From the NCBI RefSeq assembly GCF_043641665.1, contig NC_092191.1:22253066-22317065 (forward strand): 64,000 nucleotides of DNA. The letters are read 5' to 3'. The stretch is from Enoplosus armatus. Lineage: Eukaryota > Chordata > Actinopteri > Centrarchiformes > Enoplosidae. The notes beneath the pieces were generated by a model. That model did not search any database. It had not been told where the DNA came from and was given only the letters and a program-made list of their open reading frames with translations. Both the position numbers and the translations under genes were made by a program. Below, in pieces: positions 62,754 to 64,000 of this stretch. Numbering within the stretch: position 1 is the first letter of the stretch; every line of letters starts with the position of its first letter.

Positions 62754-64000
62754 CCCCAACAAGTAGCACTTACTGAAGTCAACAGTCAAGTCAATGCTCA
62801 GGTCAGTTTTCTTCTTCCAGTAAGAAATGACCTGAAATTGCTGTCCTGGGATCAACAAAACCACCCCAACAAGAAGCACTTACTGCATTGAAAACTCATG
62901 AGTGCTTGTGTTTGGGTAATATTGGTGATAAATTCATGCATTTAGCTGGTCAAGATAAAAGGATTACATTTCTGTTGAAGAACTCACAACCAAGACAACC
63001 CCAAAGAGAAGCACTGGTGACCACAGGAATCATCAATGTCTCCATTCGAGGTGATCCAAAATATGGCATCCAATACATTCTGTTGCTTTTGTCAATTAAA
63101 ACTGCCCCAACAAGTAGCACTTACTGAAGTCAACAGTCAAGTCAATGCTCAAGTCAGGGTAATGCTTCTGACTTGCAAAAAATGCCAAAACAGTTTTCTT
63201 CTTCCACTAAGAAATGACCTAAAATTGCTGTCCTGATGAACTCTGGGGGCTTCAGGGATCAGCAAAACTACCCCAACAAGAAGCACTTACTGCATTCAAA
63301 ACTCATGTGAGTGCTTGTGTTTGGGTAATATTGGTGATAAATTCATGCATTTAGCTGGTCATGTGAAAAGGATTACATTTCTGTTGAAGAACTCACAACC
63401 AAGACAACCCCAAAGAGAAGCACTTATGACCACAAGAATCATCAATGTCTCCATTTGAGGTGATCTGAATGTGATTCCAATGGCATCTCTTCTCTTACAA
63501 ACTGTAGGATATGTCATGTACAGCCACCCCACCAAGTGGCACTTACTGAATTCAAACAAAACTCAATACTCAAGTTGGGTCAATATCACAGACACCCTGT
63601 CAGCAATCTTCTTTGCTTACTTCCTCCTTAGTCCATATGCTTCTTTCTGGTATTTTCTGTGCTGTGTTCCAGTTGCAATGGAAGAGATGTTTCCTGCACA
63701 GATTTGTCCATCTTAAATACAGAATGCAGCAATGTCCACAACTCCGCCTCCTTTTCCATGAAGTTTCAATGGTCTTGACAATGGGAAGTAAACAATAGCA
63801 CTATTTGTACTTGAACAGACAACCATCATTCTTGCATTCCATTAGAAGTTGATGAGTGGTCAATAAGGCTCCAATGGGTTTTCTTGATGCAACTCATTGT
63901 CTCATGCAGTTGCAGCACCATCAGAAATGCTGTAAAGCAATACAAAGAGGAATTGAGTGAAGAATCAAATCCCAACATCAAAGCACCTTTCATGTCTTGC
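62754..64000 (+). repeat. Unit 45: long, class K, cut by the window end
   Basis: K body with gatctgaat. Private changes are ggtcatgtgaaaagg near 63361 and caataaggctcc near 63863. It has aagcacctttcatg, as units 26 and 40 do. It ends inside B* at the window edge, so the array continues to the right. Confidence 0.9.

Larger units (their letters stand above)
1..64000. repeat. Higher-order tandem satellite array filling the window
   Basis: The same 1.1-1.5 kb unit recurs 45 times head to tail with no interruption and no inverted copy. Unit lengths are 1160/1161 (short), 1508-1513 (long), 1103 (fusion), 1898/1899 (short plus two 369 bp modules) and 2249/2250 (long plus two 369 bp modules). Classes are defined by linked variants. 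H has tctcttcactta and tattgtctg. T has acacaactcaatactc. K has acaaaactcaatactc with gatttgtcc. S is like K but has actcaacttggg and cagaaaccc. P has ctccctagtcc and ctcagcc. One EcoRI site (GAATTC) lies in each unit and one KpnI site (GGTACC) in each B* module. No CENP-B-box-like motif, telomere repeat or protein domain was found. The identity of the satellite and of its host is unknown to me. Confidence 0.97.

Noticed and set aside
1..64000. CRISPR array
   Set aside because: Repeats are over a kilobase and adjoin directly. There are no short repeats with unique spacers and no cas genes.
1..64000. Tandem transposons or retroelements
   Set aside because: No reverse transcriptase, integrase or transposase motifs, no long terminal repeats, no inverted ends and no target-site duplications.
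1..64000. Tandem rRNA, tRNA or histone gene cluster
   Set aside because: No conserved rRNA core, no tRNA A/B boxes with cloverleaf, no histone frame. Unit length alone is not evidence.
1..64000. CENP-B box or known alpha satellite
   Set aside because: No match to the CpG-containing CENP-B box pattern, and the monomers do not resemble 171 bp alpha satellite. A centromeric role is possible but not shown.
1..64000. Bacterial or phage operon reading of the window
   Set aside because: No long frames, no ribosome-binding pattern, extreme CpG depletion and satellite organisation all argue for eukaryotic non-coding DNA.

Overview
The whole 64 kb window is one head-to-tail tandem array. I see no single-copy DNA, no recognisable protein gene, no tRNA or rRNA, no transposase or reverse transcriptase, and no array edge. 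All units lie in the same orientation; the + strand is an arbitrary choice. The DNA is moderately AT-rich (about 40% GC from counts of sample lines). CpG is very scarce, about four per 1.5 kb unit by direct reading, and several copies show C-to-T loss at the remaining CpGs. This points to a eukaryote with CpG methylation, most likely a vertebrate. I cannot name the species or a known satellite family.

The repeat is nested on at least four levels. (1) Diverged monomers of roughly 105-175 bp mostly begin with a related motif, CCCCAACAAGWAGCACTTAC. (2) Three monomer kinds (A, B, C) form a triad. (3) The long unit of 1511 bp holds three diverged triads: A'B'C' (351 bp), ABC (422 bp) and A*B*C'' (738 bp, with extra sequence inside A*). 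Short units of 1160 or 1161 bp lack A'B'C'. Two units of 1103 bp are A'/B fusions. At six places the end of the unit is amplified as a 369 bp mini-triad, always with exactly two added copies. (4) Groups of two to five units are themselves duplicated as blocks of about 2.2-6.6 kb.

I count 45 units (numbered 1-45), placed in five classes by linked single-base variants. Class H is confined to units 2-6 at the left. Classes K, S, T and P interleave through the middle. Units 41-44 at the right are a nearly uniform run of long T-class units. In order the classes read T HHHHH K S T S K K S S P T K K P K K P K P P K T S P P T S K T S P K P P K TTTT K. Several units are chimeras whose 5' part follows one class and whose 3' part follows another. 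This is the pattern expected from repeated unequal crossing-over or gene conversion.

Short open frames of 60-118 codons recur in every unit. They differ between copies mostly by amino-acid-changing substitutions, and small indels are tolerated, so I treat them as non-coding. The array could be centromeric, pericentromeric, subtelomeric, sex-chromosomal or a transcribed macrosatellite; the sequence alone does not decide. Because blocks of several kilobases are nearly identical, copy number and order also depend on the quality of the assembly.
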